A stretch of DNA of 64,000 nt from Begonia masoniana (taxonomy: Eukaryota > Streptophyta > Magnoliopsida > Cucurbitales > Begoniaceae). Below are positions 36,551-48,200 of this stretch, piece by piece. Below the pieces are notes generated by a model, which ran no database searches, was not told the DNA's origin, and saw nothing but the letters and a program-made list of their open reading frames with translations. The translations under genes were made by a program, and so were the position numbers. Location: NCBI GenBank assembly GCA_022432975.1, contig CM039505.1:22885338-22949337 (forward strand), read 5' to 3'. Numbering within the stretch: the stretch's first letter is position 1; every line of letters begins with the position of its first letter.

Positions 36551-36650
36551 NNNNNNNNNNNNNNNNNNNNNNNNNNNNNNNNNNNNNNNNNNNNNNNNNN
36601 NNNNNNNNNNNNNNNNNNNNNNNNNNNNNNNNNNNNNNNNNNNNNNNNNN
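36551..36650. other. 100-N assembly gap
   Basis: A run of exactly 100 N, the conventional placeholder for a gap of unknown size. It sits between the two arms of the inverted repeat. Confidence 0.98.
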
Positions 36651-37237
36651 GTAGACTTTACCTTTTCATGTTTATCCCCCTCAATAATTAAATCTAAACT
36701 TCAATTCTTGAATATCGTTTTCACCTATTCACCTAGGTATTCCAAGCTTCGCATAGCTCTACGATCTACAAGGCTCAACTATAATTTTTATCTGCTTATG
36801 CGCACTATTTACACCTTTGCAATTCAGAGCATCCTTCGATATGTTTATACCTAAGTTTCAAAACATCTAAATTTCAAACCCCTCTATGATTCGTCACATT
36901 TTAAAACCTCAATGTTCATCGACAAAAATTCAGTTTCTATTTGTTTAAACGTTGTATCCCATAGATCGTCCCCTGTAAGGGTAACCAAATTCTAAGCGCG
37001 GACCTTTTTATGGTTAAGTAAGGCTAATCCTATTAGTACATAACTCCTTTGCTATAAGGCACATTTCATCCAATATATTTAACCTACCGTATTCTCGTCA
37101 AGGTTCGCCTAGGAATCCATTCTTACCTACCTGCTATCTTCTCCCACCTCTCTATTCTCCAGCATACTTTTATCTATCATACAAGTATTACAATTAAACC
37201 ATTTCTTCAACTATATTTTTTTTTATTCTATTGTTCT

Positions 37238-37726
37238 TCACTCCATTAACCGTGAAGATAAATTTCTACCTGAATCAATTGACGGTTGGATAGTCTTCTC
37301 ATCTCCAATCGGGGCAAATGTCCTTGGTGTAACTTCTTTCTTTTGGTTAGTAGCCTTCCTCGAGCAATTTAAGGCATAGTGGTCCATCTCCCCGCATCTA
37401 TAGCACTGGTCTGTACCCAATCTACACACACCGTAATGTATCTTCTTACACTTTGGGCATCGAGGCTTATGCTGAGGTCTTCGTACGTGCTTTCGTCGGC
37501 TTCGTTCAATTTCTCCCTTGCTCGTCCTCTTCGTGCCATGGTTATTGGGAGCAAGCTCCACTTGGGTTCTAGAGCCCTCTCGATTTATTAGTGTCTCCAG
37601 TTGACGAGTCTGGCTCTCTATATGTTGGGCCTGTTGGTCAAGATGTCGAGATTGTTGGGCAATAAACTCCTTAAGGTGACCTATCGTATCGTCTCGGTCA
37701 TCTCGGTCATTTCCTCGACGCACCAT
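37238..37726 (-). CDS. gag: Family C Gag-like protein without capsid domain (right)
   Basis: Open frame of 162 codons with a true ATG at 37726. The N-terminus (MVRRGNDRDDRDDTIGHL) runs into a Gln-rich helical stretch with possible coiled-coil character (FIAQQSRHLDQQAQHIESQ). A basic segment and a Cys-rich nucleocapsid follow: CPKCKKIHYGVC and one complete knuckle CYRCGEMDHYALNC. The capsid region that separates these parts in families A and E is missing, so the frame appears internally deleted while staying open. The primer site and LTR lie just upstream. It may be a decayed non-autonomous element or a minimal RNA-binding Gag; expression is unknown. Confidence 0.7.
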   Translation of the reverse strand: MVRRGNDRDDRDDTIGHLKEFIAQQSRHLDQQAQHIESQTRQLETLINREGSRTQVELAPNNHGTKRTSKGEIERSRRKHVRRPQHKPRCPKCKKIHYGVCRLGTDQCYRCGEMDHYALNCSRKATNQKKEVTPRTFAPIGDEKTIQPSIDSGRNLSSRLME

Positions 37727-37876
37727 ATTTATAAAATACCTATACCAAAGTTAAAACAAAATACTCTAAGAAATAGAAACCATAATAAGCTATAAACATA
37801 CTTGCAGTTGATGAAGAATGTCCGCGTAGTGGCTGTGTAGTCGAGCAGTCTACAGAACCGATTTTCAAACCCAGGG

Positions 37877-37890
37877 GCTCTGATACCATA
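37877..37890 (-). promoter_or_regulatory. Primer-binding site (family C, right)
   Basis: Minus strand TATGGTATCAGAGCC, continuing CCTGG, two bases after the LTR end at 37893. Good match to the plant initiator tRNA-Met site. Confidence 0.88.
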
Positions 37891-38605
37891 ATTGTAACGA
37901 CCCCGTTACTATTCCTAATCTCCCGTATAAAATTTTTCTTTTTAAGCCTCTAAATCAATTAAAAACATCCTCGAAAACCCTTAAAGAAAATTCATTTATC
38001 ATACAAAAACAGTTTACATAAAACCACTCAACCTTCTATCATTCCTCAATTTATCAACTTATCACTTCTTCACAATATCATTTCTATCTCCATTTCAATT
38101 ATACATTTTACATAAACTTTCCAAACATTCATACGTTCTCGTAACTCTGCCCAAAACCGACTCTAAACACGATTAAAATAAAGTACATTTTCATGAAAAC
38201 AAACTGCATGGTTCCGTTTAAAAGTGTGACATATCCTCCTGTTTACAAAATCACCAAGCAGTTCATAAAAATCCAAATAAAAATCTTAACAAACGTTTTA
38301 TAAAACAAATCTATCAACTAAACGTAATCAAACACCCTAAAATGTATCAACTATACAACTAAACTAAAAACATTCCCATAACGTTAAATTAATGGTTTAA
38401 ACAAAACATTTGAAACATCAACATAAAAATCTAACACCTAACCAGAACCAAACATCCTAATATGTTCGACTATACAAATTTATCTAACTAATCCATCATT
38501 CACCCAGAATATCTCAATACCCTCAAAATACATATGTAAATCCCCACGGGTCGGTTAAGCATCGACTGCGCCAGCACACCCCGCGAGCCATTTTCCGTCA
38601 ACTGC

Positions 38606-38689
38606 ATCACTCCTCAGGTGGAAGGATCTCGTCCTCACCTATATCAGGATCACCTACACCATACAGACAATCTATGAGCTAAAGGCTCA
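38606..38689 (-). promoter_or_regulatory. Conserved hairpin plus GTGTAGGTGA block (family C)
   Basis: Sense strand: TGAGC / CTTTA / GCTCA (38675-38689), then GGTGTAGGTGA and ATAGGTGAGGACG and TCCACCTGAGGAG. Nearly the same as family B although the LTRs otherwise differ. Confidence 0.7.
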
Positions 38690-38730
38690 GCAAATTTCGT
38701 AAATGCTAATGCATGCTAATGAAATGTGGA

Positions 38731-38954
38731 AATTCATTTTCTTTATAACAGTGTGGTACTGTGACAAGCCCCTGTCGTGCCTTCACAATAGATCAATAGC
38801 CCCACCTTCCGGCCACACCTCTTTTCATGAAAACTATGCAGAAATTCATTTTCTTAAAAACGATGTGGTACTGTGACAAGCCCCTGTCGTGCCTTCACAA
38901 TAGATCAATAGCCCCACCTTCCGGCCACACCTCTTTTTATGAAAACTATGCTTA
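38731..38954. repeat. 112-bp tandem duplication (family C LTR)
   Basis: Two adjacent copies start AATTCATTTTCTT and contain GTGTGGTACTGTGACAAGCC (second copy GATGTGGTACTG). They lie between the donor-like block and the hairpin block, where families A and D also carry tandem repeats. Confidence 0.85.
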
Positions 38955-39003
38955 TTTGAAAACCATGATGCATGAACTATAACGTAACAAAAACATACAT
39001 AAC

Positions 39004-39117
39004 GAGCATACCATCAAAACTATAAGGAACATAATCTATAAAACAATAAACCTAACTACCGAGCATACCATCAAAACTATAAGGAACATAATCTATAAAA
39101 CAATAAACCTAACTACC
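39004..39117. repeat. 57-bp tandem duplication (family C LTR)
   Basis: Two copies of a unit starting GAGCATACCATCAAAACTAT in direct tandem. Confidence 0.85.
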
Positions 39118-39175
39118 CATCCAAAACAATTAAACAAAACATCACCAAAATTCCTCGAGACGACATTCGACGTAC

Positions 39176-39217
39176 GGTGTAGGCCAATCGGCCAAAGAAG
39201 ATCACGAGAACTTACTT
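39176..39217 (-). promoter_or_regulatory. Donor-like GTAAGT / GGCCTACACC block (family C)
   Basis: Sense strand AAGTAAGTTCTCGTGATC then ATTGGCCTACACCGTACG, in the same position and order as in the other families. Confidence 0.6.
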
Positions 39218-40072
39218 GTCGTCCGTAGTTTGTTGGTTTTGGCACATCACGTCACATATGGGTCGACCTATGTCAAACATTCACACTTCATTAAATCAAA
39301 CTTACATTCACCAATTACTCTCAAATTACTATTTCTAGCCTAATCCAATTAAAACCTAATTAAACGGGCCACTAATTCGGGTTCGGTAAAAACCGACTCA
39401 AAACTTCGAACGTGCATAACTTTCGCGTCGGTTATCGAAATCGAATGATTCTAGCGGCCACGTACTCCTCTAATAACCTATTTTAATCTGCCAAAAGGAA
39501 TTTTAAAACAAATAACCGGAACTAGGTCAAAAAGGGCAAAACCCGATTCTGCCCCTAACCCGAAAAATCCCTCATTCCGATTTTTCATCAATTCTCATCA
39601 ATTTCTTCACCAATCGTCCACATATACACTCAATTAGCAATATCTAACCAAAAATCGAAGCTACACTCACCAAAACCGAAATGCCCTAAATCGGCTTCAC
39701 TGATTTTTGCCCAAATTGGGCATTCCACGGCCAAGCAACAATAGCCGGCCCAAGGGTTGGCAAACCCACGCCGGAAGTGACCGAAAACGGCCGGTGATCG
39801 GAGCTCAATCGAGCTCGCTACCCACGGCCATGCACAGACCCGAAACAGGGCAAAAACCGAACCAAAACAGAGGAGAAAACCGAGCCATACCGTCGGTTAG
39901 TGCGCGGAGACAGGCCAGAATCTCCTCGTCACCGGCGACTGGTCGGAGAGGGCCGGTGTTCGTCGGTGAACGGCGCCGCGTCGCCGTCGTCTCCCTCTCC
40001 CCTCGCGCTCGGGCTCGGGTGTTCGACGAACAACAGAATAGAATTCTGTTGTTTTTATTGTTTTTGTTTTTT

Positions 40073-40120
<48 letters not shown>

Positions 40121-40381
40121 TATAAAACTAACCATTAATTAATCTAATCCTCATTTACCATTTTGCCCTCCCGTGTTTCCGACCATTTCGACTTTCGTTA
40201 AATCTCGTTCTTAATTATAATCCACGGCTTAATTTCACAGGACATGCCCGAATCTAAATTAATTAACCAATTAGGTTATCCAAACTTATTCACTTTTCTT
40301 TTAAATTACTTAAAACAATTATTTTATTATTCTTTTACTTGCTCTCCAATTTTTCCTTTTTAAAAATTCCCGGGCGTTACA

Positions 40382-40872
40382 CACGCAGAAGCACCGCTCG
40401 CATCCTCTGTTCAGAACGCCGAGTTCGCGCGGCGTTTCTTAGTCTCTCTGTCGCTGTTCCTGCTTCACCGTTGTCAGTCTCCATCGCAGATTTCTCCAAT
40501 CATAAAGAGTCACCGAGCACGTTTTGCTAATTGTTGCGGGCAGAGTCCGCATTCTGCCAGTACACCGATTGATTCAGTGTCCACTGTTGGTTCAGAAATC
40601 TGTGATTTCTAATCGTATTTCTTTTGTGTGATCAACAAGGATTAAAGTTGTATTTTTTAGAGGCTTCTATGCTCGAGAAGAAGTTGACAAAATTAGACGA
40701 TAGGATATTGATTTTTTGGAATATTTTGACAAATTTGATTATGAAATTATTGGGAGATTGACCATTTTGAATTATTCATTTGGAAATATCTGATTTATGG
40801 GAGATTTCATTGGTTCAAATATTTTTTGGCTAAGATAAATTTTGGGATAATATTGTGAAATTATTTCTGGAG
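40382..40872. other. Unassigned interval (mirror of 28522-29012)
   Basis: Counterpart of the left-arm interval, with small indels. It lies between the family C LTR and the copia gag start. No gene recognised. Confidence 0.4.
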
Positions 40873-42697
40873 ATGGCGTCTACAGATCGGAATATGATAT
40901 TTCAATTGTGGCAGGTCAAAATAAGAGATCTGCTCGCTCTGATGGAATTGTACAGCATATTGCATACTCTCGATAAAATGCATGCATTTTTGAATAAGGA
41001 GGAGAAACTTTTGACACGTAAAAAAACTGTCTTTAATTCAGTTGCATTTATCAAATAGTATTTTGTAGGATGTTTTAAAGGAAGAATCTGCTACAAATAT
41101 ATGAGTAAAGCTCAAGGAATCATGCCTACTCAAAAATCTGACGCGGTAAGCTTCACCCAAAGTAGCGTTTGTACTCTTATAGTTTGGTAGAAGTTTTTTT
41201 TATTTTTATGGAAGAACACTTGATTACGTTCAAGGAGATAGTTTTGGATTTAGAAATTATAGGATCCAAATATGATGAAGTGGATCTGTGATTGATCATA
41301 TTATCCTCACTACTAGCTTCGTACAGTAGCTTTCGTGAAGCTAAACTATATAATCGTGACACGTTAATTCTGAAGGAAGTCAATGACGCCTTGCTTTCTA
41401 AAGAGATGATGAAACACTTTGTAGTTGGGTCTGGAACTCAAGGATAGGGTCTAGTTATTCAAGGAAGAGCAACTGAAAGGTCTGATAAAGGCAACAATGG
41501 TAGAAAAGGTTCAAAGGGCCATTTGAAGTCCAGGAATAAAAACAAAGTATGTTTTTTTCTCTAAAAAAAAAGGCATATAAAGTCTGAGTGTTATAAGCTG
41601 CATAACAAGAGAAAAGAATAGCATGGATAGAAAGGAAAACAACCAGAGAAGTTTGGTGAAGCTGTCGTCACAGAAGAAAATCAGAGTGAAGAAGAGGGAG
41701 ATCTTCTTGTAGTATCTGATGGAAACTCAAGGTTATTCGAGGAGTGGATTCTTGATTCAGCCTGCACATTTCATTTGTGTCTCAATCGAGATTGATTTTC
41801 AACGTATGAGCCTGTGTCAAAGGGTGCCGTATTGATGGGAAATAATGCATCGTGCAAGATAGCTAGGATTGGTTTGGTCAGAATCAAAATGGATAATGGA
41901 GTTGTCAGAACACTTGGTTATGTGCGACATGTTCCCAATTTAAAAAGAAATATGATCTCGTCGTGTACTCTTGATTTGAAATGGTACAGGTACATCGTTG
42001 AAGGTGGAGTTGTAAGGACCAGTCGTGGTTCTCTCATCATGATGAAAGGGTAGAGAATGTTAGAAAATTTATATTCTGGAGGGTTATACAGTTGTAATGA
42101 ATGTGGTAGTTGGTACGTCATTGTCAACTGAAGATCTTACCATATTATTGCATGTGCGTCTTAGGCATATGAGTGAAAATGAAATGAATGAGCTGATTAA
42201 AAGAGGATTTTTGAATGGTCAAAGCACCAACAAATTGCAGTTTTGTGAGCACTATATTTTTGGGAAATAAAATAGAATTAAATTCACTACAACCACTCAC
42301 AGTTCGAAAAGGACATTATATTATATCCACTTGGATCTCTGGGGACCATCACTAGTGCCTTCTCATGGAAGGGCACATTGTATTCTGACTTTGATTGATG
42401 ATTTCTCAAAAAAAATTGTATGGGTGTTCTTTTTGAAGAAGAAGAGTGATGTATTCTTTACCTTCAAGGAGTAAAAAACTATGATTGAAAAGTAGGTAAA
42501 ACATCTTCGCACTGATAATGGATTGAAATTTAGTTTGGAAGAGTTCAACTCTTTCTGCAGGTCAGAATAAATTTTGAGGCATCTGACAGATCTTGGTACT
42601 CCTTAGCAAAATGGTGTAGTAAAACGAATGAATATAACTTTAATGGAGAAGGTTTGGTGTATGCTCTTAGATCCGGGTTTAGCTAAGTCTTTTTTGG
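40873..42697 (+). pseudogene. Copia Gag, protease and integrase core, fragment (right)
   Basis: Plus-strand ATG at 40873 (MASTDRNMIFQLWQVK). Downstream are LDSACTFHLC (protease-like), MGNNASCKIARIGLVRIK and VVRTLGYVRHVPNLKRN (pre-integrase), HMSENEMNELIKRGF, LIDDFSKKIVWVFFLKKK and TDNGLKFS (integrase core, two of three acidic positions). Frameshifts and stops interrupt it. It ends at the chromovirus insertion and resumes at 51331. Confidence 0.82.
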
Positions 42698-43397
42698 GTT
42701 GATGTAACACCCGACAAGACGACCAGGTGACTTTCCTAACTGTTTTAATGGTCATGAATATTCAATCTTCACGGTTTAGAATTTTGTGCCAAGCTTAATT
42801 AATTTCGTGTGGATTTAAACTAGGTTGAGTGAAAAAGTTGTAATAATAGTGGATTGAGACCGGTATTTAAAGAAAATGGAAAGGGTTAAAACCTACATTA
42901 AACCTCACTGTAGCCGTCATTACTCTCGGCGATTTTCTCTCCCGAGCTCTCGCTCTCTGTCAGCTGGAAATCTCTCCTTCGACGATCGGTGTCCTTGCTA
43001 CTTCTCGGCTACTTTGTGCTCGAGGTACGATTTTGGCAATGTAGCTATCTATTAGTCGTTAAGCTCTGTTTTCAGCTATGTGTTGAAGTTCTGGATTCTT
43101 CAATGGCCGTGTAATAATAAGGACGTTTTAAAATCCGAGATCGGTAATGTCATTCCGAATCGATTTTGGACATTTAAAATAACCAACCCTAGGTAATCGA
43201 TAGTCAAGTCTGTCTATTTCAGTTTTTTGGATTTCAGACTGCACAGAGTATTAAACTATGGATTGGGGAATGACTTTAACTATTAGACCCTAGGATGACC
43301 TGTGATTAGAACTAATAGGATTTTGTTTTAACTACTGCAATGTAAATGTTTTAGGCGAAGAAGTCCGAAGAGAAGAGATCAAGTTGCTAAGGAAACC

Positions 43398-43444
43398 AGG
43401 TAACTGAATGTATAGGTTTCTCGGTCATTAGGACCCTACATCAA
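43398..43444 (+). promoter_or_regulatory. Donor-like GGTAACT / GGACCCTACATC block (family E)
   Basis: TTGCTAAGGAAACCAGGTAA then TTAGGACCCTACATC. Family A has the matching TTGCTAAGGACGCCAGGTAA at its own block, a close match between otherwise different LTRs. Confidence 0.6.
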
Positions 43445-43951
43445 AGGATGCTAGATAGTAACTGACATGACGATTAGAGGCCATTTATGCTACTGTCTCG
43501 TACTTATGTTAATGTTTAGTTTAATGGTAAGTTTTCATGTTGGGAGGATGCTCTGTTCTGTAGCCTGATGATTTAAAAATTTCCATGTACATGCATCATG
43601 ACTATTTTATGCATATGAAAATATTTTAAGAGCATGGTTTTCACATGAATAAAGTAAGAAGATAAAACTTAAGCAACGTGGGCTAAGTGAGGGTTGGGGG
43701 CGGTTCGGCATATGTCACAGTCCAAAAGAGGGACATATGAATACGACCCGCAGTAGGGACCAAGATCAAACTCACTGTCGAACCCCCTTTACCGGCACAA
43801 ATCCTCTCTTAATCCACACAACTTAAATGAAGAATATGATCAATGATTATGAATGATGATTACGAGCAAAGATATGAACAAGAAAAGACTTATGAGCATG
43901 TGTTTCCCGAATTATACATTCATGCATTCATGTTAGTGTTGCATTCCTTTC

Positions 43952-44010
43952 TAAGCATTAGGCTTATAGTTAAACCTTATGATGTAGGTGAAGAGTTCAC
44001 AGGTGAGGAT
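43952..44010 (+). promoter_or_regulatory. Conserved hairpin plus GATGTAGGTGA block (family E)
   Basis: TAAGC / ATTAG / GCTTA (43952-43966), 14 nt, GATGTAGGTGA, then ACAGGTGAGGATTCC. The stem differs from families B, C, D and F but keeps pairing. Confidence 0.7.
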
Positions 44011-44453
44011 TCCCAATCCAGAGATGATGCTTAAAGCCGATTGCTAGAGGATGCTCAGAATGACAGTGCAAGGCTGGATAGGCGATTAAGACCCCTGGTT
44101 AATGCGTGCATGATGTCAGTATGATTTTAAATATGAAAGTCTGGGTAGGATAAGATTATTTTAAAACATTGAGTTTGAGATTGTTTGATTTGATTACTGA
44201 GTCTGAGAATGTTTTTTTTTTAAATATGGAACGTGTTATTAACCTAAGTCTTCCGCTATGTGTATTCTGGATGAGTCTATGATTCTCACTCATTGAGGTT
44301 TATAATTACCAAGTTAAGATTTGGATGAAGTTGGTTGATGATTATAGCGTTTTACTGCCGTATGAAAGAAGCTGGATGAGGCAATCACCCGGCTGACGTC
44401 ATCGGCAGATGTCAAATGATAGAAGTTGAACGATTGAGTCTTCCGGTTTAGTT

Positions 44454-44653
44454 ACCGGATGATGTAGTATGTTTAGTCACCGGATGATGTAGTATGTTTA
44501 GTCACCGGATGATGTAATATGTTTAGTCACCGGATGATGTAGTATGTTTAGTCACCGGATGATGTAGTATGTTTAATCACCGGATGATATAATATGTTTG
44601 GTCACCGGATGATGTAGTATGTTTAGTCACCGGATGATGTAGTATGTTTATTC
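44454..44653. repeat. 25-bp tandem array, 8 units (right 5' LTR)
   Basis: Units start ACCGGATGATGTAGTATG, with substitutions in several. Two longer variant units follow to about 44712. This is the presumed unexpanded state of the left 90-unit array. Confidence 0.92.
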
Positions 44654-45085
44654 ACCGGATGATGGTAATGTAGTTTGTCGTTTAGTCACCGGATGATGTG
44701 AGTATTTTCTTGTCGTTTAGTGCCCGAGTAACGTTTTAATTAGTCACGCGAGGCGCACATGACCACCGGTCGATGTAGTGTAAATATGAACATCTAGTGG
44801 AGAATGTTCGAGACCGGGCGATTTCTTTAATTAGACACGTGCAATGCCCATGACCACCGGTGGATGTCTATTGCTGGTTGGAATCAGACGTGTCGCGTGG
44901 CGGGCACGTGATCATCGGTCGATGTGAGTTTATGACTCTATCGGTAGATGCAGTTTAAGAGATGCTTAAAAAAATATATATAATATTAACACTAATAATG
45001 ATCAAGATGTGTGAGGTAAGAACAAAATGATTAAGAGGCTAAGTAATGAATTGTGTGGCGATTCCTCCTGGGGTCGTGACAATTA

Positions 45086-45097
45086 TGGTGTCAAAGC
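45086..45097 (+). promoter_or_regulatory. Primer-binding site (family E, right)
   Basis: TGGTGTCAAAGC four bases after the LTR end, same variant as in the left arm. Confidence 0.75.
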
Positions 45098-45245
45098 AAA
45101 AAACCGGGTTCTGAAATCGATTCTGCAGACTGCCTTCCAGCAGTGACTGTCAACTGAGTACACTCCAGCAACTGTAAGTATTTATGATTCTAGTAATGTC
45201 ATTAAGTTAAGATGTGTTTATGACTAATTGTTTAGGAATCCCAAG

Positions 45246-48200
45246 ATGGTGAGAGGTCAACAGAGAGATGATAACGTGGATAGTCACACTATTGCTTAAC
45301 TAACTGAGTTAGTAATTCGCCAATCCCGCCAAGTTGAGCAGCTCATGACCGCCAGGGAAGAACAAGGGAATTCGAGTACGAATATTGCCTAAGAACATGG
45401 GGATGAGCGTTTTCACCGACTTCGACCCCCGACTTTCAATGGTCAAGTTTCAGATCCTGCTTATGCTGAAGAATGGATTCGAAAGATGGAGGACATGTTC
45501 AAGTATGCAAAGGTGGACGAGGGAGATAAGGTCACATGTGCCGTCTATCATCTGGAACTGAGTGCAAGGCATTGGTGGGACTCGATCCAGAGCTCCATTA
45601 ATGCAGGAGCTATGACCTGGGAAATGTTTAAAACTGCTTTCTTTGACAAGTATTTCAATAGGACTGTTCCTGCCAGCAAGAAGAAGGAGTTCATGAATTT
45701 ACGTCAAACTGGCTCTGTGACGGATTACATATGCAAATTTGAGGCTTTATCACGGTTTTCTCCCCGATTAGTTGAGGATGATGAGGACAAGATTCATCAA
45801 TTTGTTCATGGATTGAAGCCAAGTTTATACATGAGGGTGAAGACTGCTGGAATACATAATGTACCATATGATGAGGTGACGGCTAAGGCCTTGGAATTGG
45901 AAGAGGCTGAGATAACAACATATGCACAGCATGAACAGCCAAGGAAATTCACTAAGGAAGCTCAGCCGCCACCACGTCAGAACAAAGGGTGGCAACCGCA
46001 ACAGAACAGGGGCCAACCACAACAACAGAGAGGTGTAAAGAGACCCTTCAATCCAAATGATGATCAGGAGAAAGGAAAACGACCATTAGCTCCCCTATGC
46101 CCCACCTGCCAGAAGAATCACCCCGGCGAATGCAAGTTGCATTCTGGCCGTTGCTACAGATGTGATAAGGTTGGACATATAGTCAGAGACTGCCCCATGC
46201 CGCCAGATCCAAACCGAACAAGAGTAATGCCCAGAGTCTTTGCTATGATGGAAGATGAGGATGTCATGCAACATACGGTCATAACAGCTACAATTATGAT
46301 CTGTGGTAATTCTGCTTATACACTCATAGACACAGGATCCACACACTCATTTATAGCAACCATGTTTGTGTGTAAGCATAAGTTAGAACTCTTACCAACT
46401 AATAGGCCATATAGTGTCATGTTACCGTCAGGGAAATCCTTACATTCTGAACAGATAGTGAAGGGTGACATTGTGTCCATAGGAGATAAGAAGTTATATG
46501 TAGAACTGATTGTAATCGACATGAAAGGATATGAGGTATATTAGGGATGGATTGGTTATTCAGACATCATGCCACAATAAGTTGTAGGTCTGGTTTGGTT
46601 AAATTCAGACCCCCGAATGGAGATCGGTATACCTTTCAAGCTATCCCAAAAATAAGTAAAATGCCGATTATATCCTCGCTAAAGACTCAACGAATATTGA
46701 AAGGTGGTTGTGAGAGTTACCTAGCTAGTATAATGAATGTTCGGGTGAAAGATAAGATAGAATTACAAGATATTTCTATAGTCCGAGAGTTTCCGAAAAT
46801 ATTTTTGGATGATTTGCTGGGATTACCACCTGATAGAGAAATAGAGTTTGTAATTGATACATATCCCGAGGCATTACCTGTATCTAAGAATCCATATCGC
46901 ATGACACCTGTTGAGTTGAAGGAGTTAAAAGTCCAACTGCAAGAATTGGTTGATAAGGGATTTATACGCCCTAGCAGTTCACCCTGGGGTGCACCCGTGC
47001 TATTTGTCAAGAAGAAAGATAGTTCCCTTAGGATGTGTATAGATTACAGAGAATTGAACAAGTTGACAATTAAGAATAAGTACCCCTTGCCCCGAATTGA
47101 TGACTTGTTTGACCAATTACAAGGAGCTAAAGTATTTTCGAAGATTGATTTACGTTCGGGTTATTACCAATTGAAGGTCAAGGAGAGTGATATACCTAAG
47201 ACAGCTTTCAGGACCCGTTATGGACATTATGAATTCCTTGTAATGTCGTTTGGATTAACTAATGCACCTGCAGCTTTTATGGATTTGATGAACCGAGTGT
47301 TCCGTGAATATTTGGATAAGTTTGTGATTGTATTTATATATGATATCTTAATTTACTCACGGACTAAAGCCAACCACGAGGAACACTTAAGAATAGTCTT
47401 GACAACCCTGAAACAGCAGCAACTCTATGCCAAGTTGTCTAAGTGTGAGTTTTGGTTGGATAAAGTCAACTTCTTAGGTCATGTTGTTTCTGCCGATGGA
47501 ATATCAGTAGATCCAACTAAAATTCAGGCTGTTAAGGATTGGCCACAGCCAAGGAATGCCAGTGAAGTCCGTAGTTTTCTTGGTTTGGCAGGCTATTATA
47601 GGAAGTTTATTAAAGGATTTTCTATGATAGCTAAACCTTTAACTAATTTGACAAAGAAGGACATCAAGTACTCTTGGATCGAAGCTTATGAAGATGGCTT
47701 CCAAGCACTTAAATTGAAATTAACGACAGCCCCACTGTTGACTCTCCTAAATGAGGAAGGGAAGTTTAGTGTTTATTGTGATGCATCCAAGGTTGGATTG
47801 GGGTGTGTCTTAATGCAAGAAGGTAAAGTTGTGGCATATGCCTCTAAACAGCTGAAAAGTTATGAACAGAACTACCCCACTCATGATTTGGAATTCGCTG
47901 CTGTTGTGTTTGCATTGAAGATTTGGAGGCACTACTTGTATGGTCGGCAGTGCGATGTGTTTCAGACCACAAGAGCCTGAAATACCTCTTTACTCAAAAG
48001 GAATTAAACATGAGGCAGAGACGTTGGTTAGAATTTGTTAAAGATTATGACTTTGAAATCAAGTATCATCCGGGTAAGGCCAATGCTGTAGCCGATGCTT
48101 TAAGCAGAATGTCAACAACAATGTAACCCACGGTATCAACCATGTTTGTACCTTTGAGGAAGGAAGTCCAGAAGTTCGAATTGGAAGTAGTTCCCGAGCT

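Larger units (their letters stand above)
37893..40381 (-). repeat. Complete 5' LTR of family C (right)
   Basis: 2489 bp. Minus strand starts TGTAACGCCCGGGAATTT and ends GGTCGTTACA. Landmarks in sense order: GGGCAAAATGGTAAAT near 40163-40178, an ATT-trinucleotide run (40071-40120), hairpin remnant 40028-40052, GC-rich leader, telobox-like sequence, donor-like block 39176-39217, 57-bp and 112-bp duplications, hairpin block 38606-38689, and AACGGAACCATGCAGTTTG near 38200-38222. Confidence 0.88.
42703..45081 (+). repeat. 5' LTR of family E (right)
   Basis: 2379 bp, TGTAACACCCGACAAG to GGTCGTGACA. It has a CT-rich leader with CGGCGATTTTCTCTCCCGAG (42928-42947), the donor-like block 43398-43444, the hairpin block 43952-44010, the 25-bp array and CCACCGGTCGATG dyads at 44760-44960. 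Confidence 0.9.

Noticed and set aside
36546..36854. Open frame across the N gap
   Set aside because: A third of it is N. The rest is the mirror of non-coding family C interior.
39707..40142. 143-residue frame ending in an Asn run
   Set aside because: It lies antisense in the family C LTR leader and the Asn run is an ATT trinucleotide repeat. It is frameshifted or absent in the left-arm copy.
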